A DNA stretch of 64,000 bases from Chiua virens (Eukaryota; Basidiomycota; Agaricomycetes; Boletales; Boletaceae): positions 2,852,001 to 2,916,000 of the forward strand of contig JAHNUO010000001.1 of the NCBI GenBank assembly GCA_019787685.1. Direction: 5' to 3'. The position numbers and the translations under genes were made by a program. How positions within the stretch are numbered: the stretch's first letter is position 1; each line of letters begins with the position of its first letter. The notes beneath the pieces are model-generated. The model was given only the letters and a program-made list of their open reading frames with translations. It had not been told where the DNA came from and made no database searches. Below, piece by piece: positions 1 through 11,397 of this stretch.

Positions 1-660
1 TTTTATTGGGACTTTGTTAGGATTAATCGATTACTCCAAGACCATTTTGTGGTGTATCCGTGTAGTAGTCTATCATGGAGAAATTAGGAGAGTAGCCAGA
101 CGCACTCGACCGCCGGGGACATGGACATGGTGGAAATCAAATACCAAATTGAAAGTGTCTAACTTCGTGACTCTATTCGCACGCGACCCAAGAAAATTGT
201 GAGTCTGAGGCCAACTCGAACTCAAATTTGATCCAGGATATGGCGACGCTCTCAACCGCACTGGGTAGGGTCCCATCGCCGAAACGCCTGTAAGCCGTTT
301 CTCTGCTACTTAGCGCCATGTAATCGGCATATTAGCCGTTGTCTTATACTGGCCCGACGAGTAATGTAACTTCTAATCCCCAGCAAAGGCAGGTTTTCGA
401 TTATAGAAACTTCAATGAGAAGGTGTGGGCATGGGACGGCCAACCACTGCGGCCATCCCAGTGATTCTGGACCCTGCCAGCCGCTCACTCGGCTGAGACT
501 GATACGACTTCTTCTATTAACTGTCTCAAGAGTCCTTCATCTTTGTCTGTTTCTTCTTTCCGTGTTCCACAAGTTGACCATCCAAACACTGAGCGTTCTT
601 GGCATAGACTACTTTTCGGCTCTGGGCCCTTGGGTTGCTCGGGTGGCCAGCACTTAGGCT
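1..660. other. Left edge, no gene recognised
   Basis: Only short overlapping open frames with no recognisable domain are present. It lies downstream of the 3' end of the aldo/keto reductase remnant, so part is probably its 3' flank. Nothing else can be supported. Confidence 0.4.
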
Positions 661-1578
661 TCATAGTACATCAGTACCGAAACCCCATTCGCAGAAGGGC
701 ACGAAGAATCTCTTGTGCGGTTGTGCTCCTTTGGACTCGATAAGGTCAATCGTTTCTGACGTGAGTTTAGGTATGTTCTCAGTGCGGAGGTATTCTCTGA
801 TACGCTCTGCTTTTGGTCATGTTCTGCAAATATTCAGTGATCTTGGAGTACCCAAGCTGAGAAACCTCACGTCATAACAAGGATTCCTTTCTGTTGCAGC
901 CACTTGTTGAGCACTTGGCCATCGGACACAGGCGATCCTCAGGTCTTTCCCAGACGTACACGAATTTGTTCAAGGACTGGGCCGTACTTGCCGCGGAAAA
1001 GGGGGTGATACTAGATAGACCTCCGTAGGAGGATGTCACGATGTTGTATTGTCTGTGGATTGCGAGGTTGGGTCCGAGAGTTTTCCACACATATGGGTGG
1101 GTTTCAACCTGTTTCGAGATCAATAAAGCACTCAGCGACGAGTCGCCGATGACTGGAATTGTGTATCGACCTGGTTTACAGCTGGTATAACGGTGGCCAC
1201 TCCAAGGATCCCTTTGAGGTAAAGTTCGAGACACTGGTGGACCTGGTCTGGCCTTCCCCATGCCTTCCCAGACTTCCTCGAGCTTGCCTACATGTTCAAG
1301 TTCAAGTAACGGTTTGTTTGGTGAACCAAATACTGACCTACATATCTCATATGACATAGATCTCATTCCGAGCATCTTCAAAGATTGCTAGTTTCGTCGC
1401 GATATACAGTTCTGACCGTGACTTTGTACCACTGCACTCCATCGAGGTAGGTGAACCTGTTCTGAGTGGGAATGGTGACAGTGTCTGTAGCGCCCCTGTG
1501 GGACAAAGGAGTCCCTATTCCGAAGACTGTCCAGGGGACGTGGTGTCCGTCATTCAGAGTTATTGTAGAAACCGGCAT
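661..1578 (-). pseudogene. Aldo/keto reductase, apparently broken
   Basis: An NADPH-dependent aldo/keto reductase reads from the ATG at 1578 on the minus strand. The N-terminus (MPVSTITLNDG, then FTYLDG), the middle (HPYVWKTL...IVTSSYGG) and the C-terminal part (VSDGQVLNKWLQQKG, then AERIREYL and GAQPHKRFF) follow the usual order of fungal members. A 63-nt intron fits between PAVNQ and VETHPYV. The gene is damaged as read: TGA in frame near 945 (after RLGKT) and at 817-819, and a one-base shift near SITPF/FRGKYGP. A clean route from the first exon to EDARNEIYVI was not found. It may be a decayed paralogue or a gene hit by sequence errors. The family call is firm; substrate and function are unknown. 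Confidence 0.65.
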
Positions 1579-3143
1579 CCTGCGAGATGAACGGATACAA
1601 GATGCTCGGAGGTAGCGAGTGGAATATAATTCTTGCCGGGCATAGCCGACTCAAATATGCATACTAATAGTCTATAGCCCTCCCAATCACAGCTGGTCAT
1701 GTAAATATATGACACGCTCTCTTTCTCAAAGTTGGAACACCAGTAATAACTAATTTGAGATTGGCGCCGAGACGATCAAGGCCTGCCCTACTAAGCCAGT
1801 CCTTGAGACAAGATACAGCCTCTGGAGGAATACTAGTCCGACCACTCTCCAACAAAGGGTGCCACCCACAGGGTTCGGCATCGGAGGTCGTCGGGTATAA
1901 GTGGCTTCGATGAGAACTTGATGTGGCCATAGGACGGAACACCCCATCAATTTTGCACTGGCCACTCGAGGAACAGACGAGATGCGCCTGCACAGCGAAG
2001 AAGATTCTGATTCCCACTATTCTCATAGTTCCGTGGACGCGGGCGTCCCTGTTCGTTCCGCGTTCGCCACCTGTAGCGAAGAATCTCGTACATAAATTTG
2101 AAAGCCGCATAAAAAGTCCAGTCGTGCCTCTGTAGATTTGATCTTCTGAAGGCTATCCACGGGTCCCGGCGGTGTCCGCTATCTCGTAGAGACAGCATTC
2201 TGTGAGACGAGCGAATGGCGAGATAACAAATGGGATTTGGTAATCCTTGCTAGCCTGAGTGCCAGTGACACGCCTTGCAGAAGTAAGTACGCAAACCTGC
2301 TGCAGTTTTTGACCCAAGAGAAGAAAATATGGATCCCCAGGTACGCGATTAGTTGTAGGAACGTCACTGGCATATCAAAAGTCGCTGTCGATCAAAGCCT
2401 GCCCTAGAGTTAGGTCTTAACCAGGCTACTTCCCGCGCTGCCCACTTTCCTCATCTTTTAACAACTTCCAGGCACTTGTCTACCACATGCTCGATTGTCC
2501 CATTTCTCTGACAATCCTTCATTTCTGTGTGCCTCAGAAAAGACGCCACGGTGCACCCTTTGGCCGATCATCCTAGCTCTTCCGTGGGTGCCGTCGGTCA
2601 CCTGGTGTACCGACACAATTTGGTCGGAAGAACCATTATTGATTATTACTCGGAACATGACTTCGGAGAAATAGTTGCAGCCATGTACATTCGCTTCCCA
2701 ATTTAATAGTAATACCATTTTTCAGTTGAGGGACCTCATTTCTATGCACACGTTAAAGGAGGAGTGTTCGAGGAAGACTATTTCAAACATAAAGTACGGT
2801 CAGTCGAGACGTTTCCGCAAATTCTAGGAGTACGATCGCAGGGCTCATCTGCCATCATACAACTGAGCAAATAACCCAAGGTATAATTCAGCATGGAGAT
2901 ACATAATATGCAAGACAACATCCGTCTGACAAGTCGACCGAATGGCTGATTAGACAATGTGAACCGTTCAGTAAACTACAGAAAGAGCAAGTAGGGAAAA
3001 AGCTGCACAAAACGCGCTCGTACGCATAAAAGAGTGACGCATACGCTACGGAGCCAGCTGGTATCAAAGGGGCGTGAACTCGAGTAGTTCGAAATGAACC
3101 AGTCAAACAATTTCGCTGAACTGCCCCAAGAACCATTCCACCC
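1579..3143. other. Unresolved stretch
   Basis: Several minus-strand open frames (1697-2110, 2179-2373, 2458-2718) have no start, splice pattern or motif that I recognise. They could be exons of a fast-evolving gene, gene remains, or chance. No RNA gene, repeat family or transposon end is visible. Confidence 0.35.
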
Positions 3144-4508
3144 TTAGATTTCCGGGACGCCACTGTAGTACCCACTAGGACGCATGGAGGGGTTAGAATA
3201 GTTGACGTTAGAGCCGGGGATGTTTTGTGACGATACAGTTGTGATAGTGTTTGGAGGAGGGGAGGCAGGGAAAGTACTGGGGTCAGATGGGTCCTGGAAT
3301 ATCGTCAGATACCAAGTTTTCAAGCACAAATTTCTCTTACGTAGAGCTTGGGTTGAGTCATCTGGGTAAGGAATGCATTCGAATCTGTGTTGTTACCAGA
3401 AGGAAGAGGATAGCCAGGCGACGGGAGATTGTTGAACTGCGCGGATGGCGGGATTTGAGAACGTTTCTTCTTCTTCATGTAGAAGACGGCAACGGCAGCG
3501 ATCAGAGCAAGGCCAACAACACCACCAACAACGCCTCCGGCGATCGCACCCGCATCTGAATTGCTGCTAGCAGAGGATGCTGAGCTCGAGGTGCTTGAGG
3601 CCGATGGGGTTGCAGTAAGAGACACAGAAGTAGTTGACGATGTGGCAGCATTAGTAGCGGTAGATTGAGGATTACTTGCAGTCGACTCAGGGTTATCTGG
3701 GCAATCTGATCAATACCCAGCGCAATGACTATGGAATTTTAAACTTGCCACCAGTAGCCTGAGCAAGCGTTGCATTGAAGAGATCGCTCGTCTGGAAAGG
3801 AACCCTGAACACAAGACGGATATACATCTGATGCAGGTTACTCATACCGTTACATCTTGAAACGCCCATTGGGGCACTGCTGTACCACTCGGGACACCGG
3901 ACGTGAAACTGTCAAATATTTGATCAACTCCATAGGAATACATGGCACGTAATTCAACATACACCCCGGGATATACAGTCGAGCAATTGGTGTTCCATGC
4001 ACTCCACCTGGTAGGGAAAGATGTTAGCGTGTGAACGGCGCATTGCACAAGTTTACTTACCCAATGATTGTACGGTTCTGGCAGAGACCACAAGCACTTA
4101 TAGTGTTATAGGTGACTGAACTACACTGACAAGCGTTTGATTCGTCCGCGTACGGACCAGTATAGTGAGTGTTGAGCGGAAGAGCATCAACAGTGAATTC
4201 TATTGAACATCAGCTAAGCCCGGAGGGAGAGGATGACATAATAGGAAAAACGCACGACCGCCGTTACAGGCGCCTTGGAGATACGCCGCAACCAGACAAG
4301 GGTTCTGGGTCTTGCTGTTGTCCATCTAGTCATTCAAGATACTTGAGGAGCGGAGACATACGATTAGAGTAGAATGACTTACCCAATTGAACGAGGACAG
4401 ACAAACAGCGGTCGTGGTCTGAGCAACAACTGCGAGAGGCCCGGCAGGAAGCAACGCAGCGGCAAGAATCGCGAGTGCGGACCAACGCAAGTCGCCCCGG
4501 GATGGCAT
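3144..4508 (-). CDS. Secreted-type single-pass membrane protein
   Basis: The start at 4508 is preferred because it gives an N-terminal signal peptide directly (residues about 1-30, hydrophobic ALAILAAALLPAGPLAVVA). A Cys-rich extracellular part follows (CQCSSVTYNTISACGLCQN) with N-glycosylation sites. Next come a Ser/Thr-rich stalk, a Gly/Val/Ala transmembrane segment near 3455-3540 ending in a KKKKR stop-transfer signal, and a Pro/Ser-rich tail ending GVPEI. The donor gtaagtc follows FNW; other introns interrupt the Cys-rich part and the tail. The architecture resembles the Mid2/Wsc-like plasma-membrane proteins common in basidiomycetes, but no function can be assigned. It is divergent from RPL7. 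Exon borders in the middle are approximate. Confidence 0.7.
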
Positions 4509-4944
4509 GGTGGAGGTGAAGGAAGGAAGAAGAACCAAAGTTGTAGAACCCTGCCATGCTTTGTATATTAAGTGAGATGGCGTGCCAAGGACCGTTCGTT
4601 CCTGGTGGGACCTCATTACAGCATGCTGGACCCTACAATTGCTGTGCAGACGAGCGCCGATGGACGGTCATGGACCTGATATTGAGGCAATGTGACCTGG
4701 TGATTAGTATGACATGGCAAAAATACACGAGCATGTGAAGACGGCAAGTAAAATTGTTGGACGACTCAGAAAAGTTGCTCGACGATGCAGCTACCGTATC
4801 CAAAAGGGGAAATAACAGAGCGCCATCAAAGAATTCAAATCCTTTGCCGTCGGATCGCCGACCGTGAGAATAGATGAGCTAATAACTGTACAGTCCCTAG
4901 CCACCAGGTTCTCTGAGTGTCCTCGACGATACTCAAGACTTGCC
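4509..4944. promoter_or_regulatory. Divergent promoter, membrane protein / RPL7
   Basis: This 436-nt spacer separates two outward-facing start codons (4508 minus, 4945 plus). I see no clear consensus box or repeat in it. Promoter function is inferred only from position. Confidence 0.4.
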
Positions 4945-6098
4945 ATGGCTCCCTCGACAACGTGAGTACTACCATTCTGCAACGAGCGTGTTTTACTAAA
5001 AAATACACCTTAGTGTTCCCTCGGTCACGGTCTGTGCAAGATTGATCCTCGCGACCTACGCGATCTGACTACCATCATAGGACATTGAAGTTCCGGAAAC
5101 CATTCTCAAAAAGCGCAAGCAAAATGAAAAGGCTCGGGAAGAGCGTCTTGTCGCTGCTGTTGAGGCCAGGAAGGTGCGTTTGTTGTTCCCTGAAATGTTT
5201 GCCTTTTCTACCTTTCATGATGCATATCATTCAACAATTCGTGGCTAGTGGTTTATTCTGCAGTGCTGCCCTAAATTAACCATCTTTCGGGACTGACTCT
5301 TTTACCTTTACTATCCTTCTGCACTTGCATACCGTTGAGTTGACATTTTGCATGCAGGTTGCACGCACAAAACGCAAGGTCATCTTCAAGCGGGCGGAGT
5401 CTTATGTGAAAGAGTACCTCGCGAAGGAGAAGGAGGAGATCCGACTAAAGAGGGCAGCGCGCGCATCCGGCGATTTCTACGTCCCCGCCGAAGCCAAAGT
5501 TTACTTCGTTGTCCGTATCCGTGGTATCAATGAAATCGCTCCCAAACCCCGCAAGATTCTTCAACTTCTGCGTCTCCTTCAAATTAACAACGGTGTCTTT
5601 ATCAAAGTGACCAAGGCAACGCAACAGATGCTGCGGCTGGTTGAGCCTTATGTCGCCTACGGGTGAGTTTGTTTTGAGATTTTCATGTTACTTGAATGAA
5701 CTAAATGGAAACGTCAGCGAGCCCAATCTCAAATCCATCCGAGAACTGATCTACAAGCGTGGCTATGGCAAGGTCGACAAGCAACGTATCCCCCTTAGCA
5801 ACAACGCCGTCATTGAGGAGAAGCTCGGCAAGTACGACATCCTTTGCATTGAGGATCTTGTCCACGAAATCGCCACCACTGGGCCAAACTTTAAGCAGGT
5901 CAGTACAAGTTAACATTAACTGATGTTGACGTTTTTCTCATTGTTGTTCTATGGTAGGCATCGAACTTCCTTTGGCCATTCAAGCTCTCGAACCCTACTG
6001 GTGGCTGGAAGACACGGAAATTCAAGCACTTCATCCAGGGTGGTGACTTTGGTAACCGGGAATCCAACATCAACAAGCTCATCCGGCAAATGAACTAA
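4945..6098 (+). CDS. RPL7: 60S ribosomal protein L7 (uL30)
   Basis: A component of the large cytoplasmic ribosomal subunit. The short first exon MAPSTT is followed by the acidic/basic L7 N-terminal helix ([19 protein letters not shown]). The uL30 core then runs through [51 protein letters not shown] and the C-terminal [18 protein letters not shown]...QGGDFGNRE, ending LIRQMN. Length is about 245 residues, as usual for the family. Five exons join cleanly: introns follow STT, ARK, AYG and FKQ. No frame break. The many introns near the 5' end are typical of fungal ribosomal protein genes. Confidence 0.96.
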
Positions 6099-6358
6099 GT
6101 ATACTCCGCTGTGATGATCCATGTTGGAGAGTTGGCACTGGACGACCGTGTCATGTAGTTGGAGGATGTTGTGTATGAGGGTATGCCTGGCATGAATTCA
6201 CATCGACTTGCATTTATTCCGCCATGTATTCACCCTATGAGTATGAACCTTTTTTCGTCCTCTCGCGAACCAAATCATCGCTTTCAACTAATATTAGTGC
6301 TCACTAAGTGCCTGATGCGACAGTCGTCACTACAAGGTGCGAATCTGGTGTAGTTGGT

Positions 6359-7462
6359 ATGTCCCTGCAAAAGACAGCGACAGAGGACGATGTCCCAGTG
6401 CGACAGGTCAACAACATCCTGCAGAACCTTAGGTCGGTCGACGCCACCAGCGGTTAGGATGTATCTCACGGAACCACTGGCAGAGGCGAGCACTTTCGAC
6501 ATGCACGCAATACACAGGGCAAAGTCGTCTCCATCAGCTCACTCTCGTCTCAGCCCACTTTGCCCGTCGGCCTCATCTATCCAACACCCCATGTACCAGC
6601 ATCCGACCATTCGACCCGGATTCCCGGACCCTCTCCTCCAAAAAGCTGGCGATCCCATCCAATACCCATATCAACCACGTCTGGCCAATCCAGCGTCACA
6701 TCCAACACCCCCGCATGGCGAGCACACGCACTCGCCCTCTTCTTCGCTACCCACCTGCCAGCGTCCCCGTCAGCGCCCGCCCCCCGTGTGATCTACCCCG
6801 ACCCCAACCCGATTCCCACCCTCACCCTCCTCTGCCTCCAGCTCCTCCGCACCGCCTGCCCCAGCGCAGACCTTGCCGACATCGCTCCCTACATCCCGCG
6901 CCACCTCTGCCGTGCACTGCTTCGGTACACCGCCGTTCACGCACCGCTCTCCCAGATCGAGCTCGACGCGCTCTGTCAAGGCACCACGCACGTCGACACC
7001 GAGCTCCTCCTCATTGGCCCGAGGAACACTTTCCGGGCGCATGCACCTGACCCTCTACAGCGTGACGATGCACTGGCAGAGACATGGGACGCTGTCGAGG
7101 CGCTGGACACTGACGAGTCCGCCGCGTTACGCTCGCTTGCTGTCGTATCGAGTCCGTTGAGTGCTGCCACGGTGCTCGCGTTCCCGCCCACGATCACGCA
7201 TCTGGCGCTGATCGATGTGCCGCGGTGGTTAGCGTTGTGGCGGTTGCCGACTATTTGTCCGCTGGTCGTGTTCTTGGACTTGTCGTACAATACGTGGTTG
7301 CGTGCGGACGAGCGGGGGAGAGGGGCACCAGTATTGGAGGAGGTGGGGTGGAACGGACTGCGGAGGTTGGAGGTGCTTGGGTTGAGAGGGTGTCATGTCA
7401 CTCCAAAGGTATTACTGGAGTTGAACAGAGGGCGATGGGAAGAAGTCAGAGTTATCCAATAG
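6359..7462 (+). CDS. Leucine-rich conserved hypothetical protein
   Basis: A long open frame runs to TAG at 7460-7462, translating to a Pro-rich N-terminal half and a C-terminal part with LRR-like rhythm (VVFLDLSYNTW..., LRRLEVLGLRGCHVT). It resembles the tail of F-box/LRR-type fungal proteins, but no F-box is seen. The first exon is proposed from the ATG at 6359 (MSLQKTATEDDVPVRQ...DATSG), with an intron gttagg...acacag. As sequenced that join is one base out of frame (GGG at the acceptor), so the 5' end is tentative. Its 3' end faces the 3' end of the LisH/CTLH gene. Confidence 0.55.
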
Positions 7463-7623
7463 ATGTCATGACGATACCGCAACCTTGACTGTCGTATTTG
7501 CGATGCTGAACACAATGACGTGCAAAGATATGATATCGGGTTGCTTTTACAAAATGCATAATGTAACACAGTATCAATACAAAGACGTACGATGCTATAA
7601 CTATGTGATAAGAGAACGATTGA

Positions 7624-8991
7624 TCATAGAGCGACAGGTGCCAGACGGGTAACGACAGATGAAATCACGTCCTTGTGTTGAGGAAAAGTTGCAGGTCGAG
7701 GGGTGGAGCCTAGGTCCGCGTCAATCTGTGTCAACCAAGAGCACAAGCAAAGACGCACGTCGAGAAAAGACTCTTTCTCAGATTCGCCACCATCCTGTGA
7801 ACTCGTGCTGAGCGGAAGAGAAATCCCACTCGGCCGGCGAGCGGCGGGGATCTTGACCCGTAGTTCGTGCAGCAGAGCCCACAAATGATGCGTGCATCGG
7901 ACGGCAAGCTCCAAATACGAGACCGACGGCATACCCATGTGATCTACCAGTAAACCACCATTCAAAACGCGGTCTACGTGAACGACAAGGGAAACACATA
8001 CGTAGAATGGCGCTGTTGATCTGCTCCGCGACGCGATCGCGTCTTTCTTGGTGCAAATACTTGGCCATGGGACTGTTCTCCGGGACAGTGTACGCGAGGA
8101 GCCCGCCAACATTGGAGAGCTCCTTGAGGTAAATAGCGCGATCCTCGGATTTGCGGAGGGTGTTGGCGGTCGCGTAGAGCTTTTGCACGCAAATCAACAG
8201 TTCTGCTTGATGACGTTCTTCGTCCTTAGGGTCTCGCTTTATGGGGGAGGCTGCGCCCATGGTCACATCCGAGTCCGTGGAGATAGGGCTCCCGGCACTC
8301 CGGCTCGATGGAACGTACACCAAAGGGATCGTGCGACACGCCTCTATGAATGCCAAGATGCGGAGATTGAGTGAGAGATGGACCGGGTTCACCGTCTCCG
8401 CAATATAGTCAAGCCGAGCCGGATTCAGGTTCTCATCCGTAATTTCCATCTCGTCGTCGCCATCATTGTCCTCGGCGAGGACTTTGGGAAAGTGTCTGTG
8501 GAGGAGGTCGATGGCCTGCTGGACGTTTCCGGAGAGGATCTCGAATTGAATGCCTTTTGTGCGAATGAATGAATGAAGAGGTGATGTTATTCCGAGAATG
8601 AGAACGGTTTCGGGTTGGACGACGTACGTTGTCGGAGGAGGATGGTCCTAACCATCTCGTCGTTCAGGTCTGTCGAGGAACCCCCTAAACTCATGGTTCC
8701 CAGCCCGTCTTCCACCGTACTCGTATTGCCGTGGATCTCGTTGCCGTGTCTGTCGAGGTTTCGGACGGCACTGTCTTTAACAAATGCTTCTGCGGTTTTG
8801 AGATAACAGTTGTGGCATAGATAATCGAAGACGAGTTTACGCTGCGTGTCGGGTGATCAGGCAGGGTAAGAAAGAACGACATGGAAAACCCGTACGAGCT
8901 GGTCTGGATGGGGTTCTACGATATCCTTGTTCTTCAATGAGTCTGCAGATGCGTCGCCAGGTTGTCTCCCTTTGCTGGACACGGTGGGCAT
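7624..8991 (-). CDS. LisH/CTLH-CRA protein of the RanBPM/GID family
   Basis: The start at 8991 gives MPTVSSKGRQPGD..., a 54-nt intron, then a LisH motif (LVFDYLCHNCYLKTAEAF). A CTLH segment (IQFEILSGNVQQAIDLLHRH) and a CRA-type helical C-terminus (ELLICVQKLYATANTL, YTVPENSPMAKYL, RVAEQINSAIL, LELAVRCTHHLWALLHE) follow. Introns lie near 8576-8625 and 8010-8065. The family forms scaffolds of the GID/CTLH ubiquitin ligase. Unlike RanBPM/Gid1 there is no SPRY domain upstream in this window, so it is either a short form or a Gid8-like member; the insert between LisH and CTLH favours a RanBPM-type tail. The role in ubiquitin ligation is inferred from family only. Confidence 0.82.
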
Positions 8992-9050
8992 CGTCTAGGG
9001 GATGGGACAAAACAAGTGGCAGACGGACACTAGTATTAACGGGATAGTGG

Positions 9051-9056
9051 CACGTG
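9051..9056. promoter_or_regulatory. CACGTG box, 60 nt upstream of LisH/CTLH gene
   Basis: A palindromic E-box lies in the 171-nt spacer before the start at 8991. It is one of a series of CACGTG sites close to start codons in this window. Binding by a Cbf1/bHLH-type factor is inferred. Confidence 0.4.
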
Positions 9057-9162
9057 CTCTCTACATTTAACCGTCTCCGGTGCGACAAGATATTAGCCAT
9101 TCTGTACGTCCACGATGTACACTAGTTTCACTGTGGATGGTTTACCCGCTCGTCCGTCCGTC

Positions 9163-11063
9163 TCAACTGCGGCTCTGTGAGCGTGCCACGCCAACGCTGT
9201 CCGCGTGGGCCCAGTCTGAATGCGCGCGCGCAGTCGCAAGTGCATCCCCACGCAGCAACCCGGCCGTTTCTTCCGCAAGTGCTGTGCTTCGTACAATAGA
9301 GTTTCCTCGACTGCGGATATAGCTTCTCCTGGGGTGCCTGCCTTTGTATATGATAGACTGGGTCACGATGGTGATATCGAAAACAAAGGTCCCGCCGCTA
9401 CCCAGCAAATACCTGTACAAATGAAAAAAAAGGGTGAGTAAAGGGGGCGATGAACCCAAAGGGGGATAACCCACGGAATGCTTTCACGGAAGAATTCCGT
9501 TGATGCAGGTGGTGGGAGATGGGCTTCCGGAGACGTGAGGATTGACAACACATAAAAGAAATTGCCGAGGAAGGCGAAGATGAAAAGATATATCGAGAGG
9601 CCCTGTCATGATGTGGATCAACATCATTCATCCATAATCAAGGAACATGTCATCATACCTCGACCGACTTTCTGACGTACTTCGGACATCGTCAGTATCG
9701 TCACGAATAACTTGACAGCGCAAAACTCACGTTCTTCCATATTTGCGGTAGTCGTGATGTCAGGTAGAGAATGGTACACAACCAGGCGAATATGCGCCCG
9801 ATGATTCGGTCGTAAGCAACATCTTTGTCGGGCTGTCGTTGGTGGCTGAATAGAGTATCGTTCGGAAGCGATGGTAGCTCCACGTCAACGAAGGAGGGAG
9901 ACGAGTCCGCAATATGGTTAGGTGAACCTTCCACCACAGGCAATCCAGCCACCGGCGAAAGATCCACATCAGAGGACGATACAAGCACCTCCCCAGTCCT
10001 CAGCCCTCTTCCGATCACAGGTCGCGTGCCGCTAGAATATCTTCCGATACCAAACAGCACACCCATGCCTAGCAACACCATACCTGCACTCCTTCGACTC
10101 GCTCTGGAAGCGTTCCGCCTCTGCGATTCAACAACTTCTTCTTCGTCCACCACCTCCGCCTCGTCTTCGCGTCGCAGCGGCCTCCCTCTCGCAAGGAGCG
10201 CCGCTGTGGATGGCACACTATGACGGTGCGTCCCCGGCACGACAGGCGACATGTGACGCGTCGAAGAACCTGCCATGGAATGCTCCTGTCTTTCCTGGCT
10301 CCACGATACGCGCTTCCGCCGTCCATTTTCGGAGTAGAAGCTCTCTGACAGCGCAGGGGGCACGGCGTCGCTGACTTCGTCCTGGGGTTCCTCGGGGCAG
10401 GATGGGGTGTATTCATCGAGCAGGTCGCCGCCAAGTTTCTTGGAGCGGCGGTGTTCGGGGTGGGAATCGGGATGCGCGGCGAGTGCTGCTGCGACGGCGA
10501 TGTTGCTCGCTGCAGTGGACAAAGTGCGGTAATGTGATGCGTCGACGGGTGGTCGTCGGGCTGAGGACGTGGTTCTCGAGCGTGCACGTGCATGTGGATA
10601 GGAAATGGGGGGCGTTTTAGGACCGCCACCGTAGTAAAAGTATTGACAAAGCAAGACGCAATCTACGGAGCAAAAATAGGTCGCAAGATACGTCTAGTAG
10701 CGGAATTGTGACGATGCAACGGTGAATAGAGGAGCCGTACGCACCTGGAAGGGCAGCTGACGTGTAAGAAGGCATCCAATGAGGTTGGAAGCGTCGCCTG
10801 ACAAGGATATGTCAACGCTCGGCGAGCATTGGCCACAATGATAGCGTACCGAGCATCCAGTTGAATAAGAAGGGAAGTGCAAGGCCTTCGCATGACTGTT
10901 GCCTGATATTCTCCATAATTTGTCTGCGCATGGGGCGAGGACGTCAGGTCACGTCTTGGGCTCGTCTTATGGCGCAATGGGGGACTTACGGAAACTGCGC
11001 TCCGAGCCAACAACCTATCGAGACATAGCCGAGAAGCTCACTAAATGAGCTGGCTAGAAACAT
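9163..11063 (-). CDS. Vacuolar PQ-loop basic amino acid transporter-like
   Basis: A seven-TM protein of the Ypq/Rtc2/PQLC2 family, which moves cationic amino acids across the vacuole or lysosome membrane. The start at 11063 gives MFLASSFSELLGYVSIGCW. PQ-loop 1 is AQFPQIMENIRQQSCEGLALPF, split by an intron after QFP, then NWMLGDASNLIGCLLTRQLPFQ and a TM ending VDCVLLCQYFYY. A long Ser/Arg-rich hydrophilic loop follows (about 200 residues). PQ-loop 2 is YLTSRLPQIWKN...RKSVEGLSIYLFIFAFLGNFFYVLSIL, and the protein ends near FDITIVTQSIIY plus a tail. At least six introns join in frame. Length is about 470 residues. The transport role is inferred from family. Confidence 0.9.
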
Positions 11064-11397
11064 TGTCGGCTTCTCCTCGAGGGAGGTCTAACTGGTCAAT
11101 GTCAATGGCGGGGAAGGATATCGGTGTGGGGTATGTTGACACTGCCGTTTAAGCGCCGGGGGCATTCGAGCCCGACTCGCTATTTGTGGGCTTGGCAAAA
11201 TGCAGGCGAGGTACTTCGCTCGGTCACGTCGTTTTCGGCTTACTAGCCAGCGTGACACTAATCGATAACGCCAACGTTCCGATAACAAAATTACTATCGC
11301 AAGCTACACGCATTTGCGTCCCAAATACAAGACTCCGTCGAATGACAATTTGGGGCGGTCACACGAGCCCGCGATCCCAATGCCGTGTCGGCGTCCT

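Noticed and set aside
10069..10629. A second minus-strand open frame of about 186 codons within the PQ-loop gene
   Set aside because: It overlaps the hydrophilic loop of the PQ-loop protein in another frame and has Arg/Pro-rich shadow composition.
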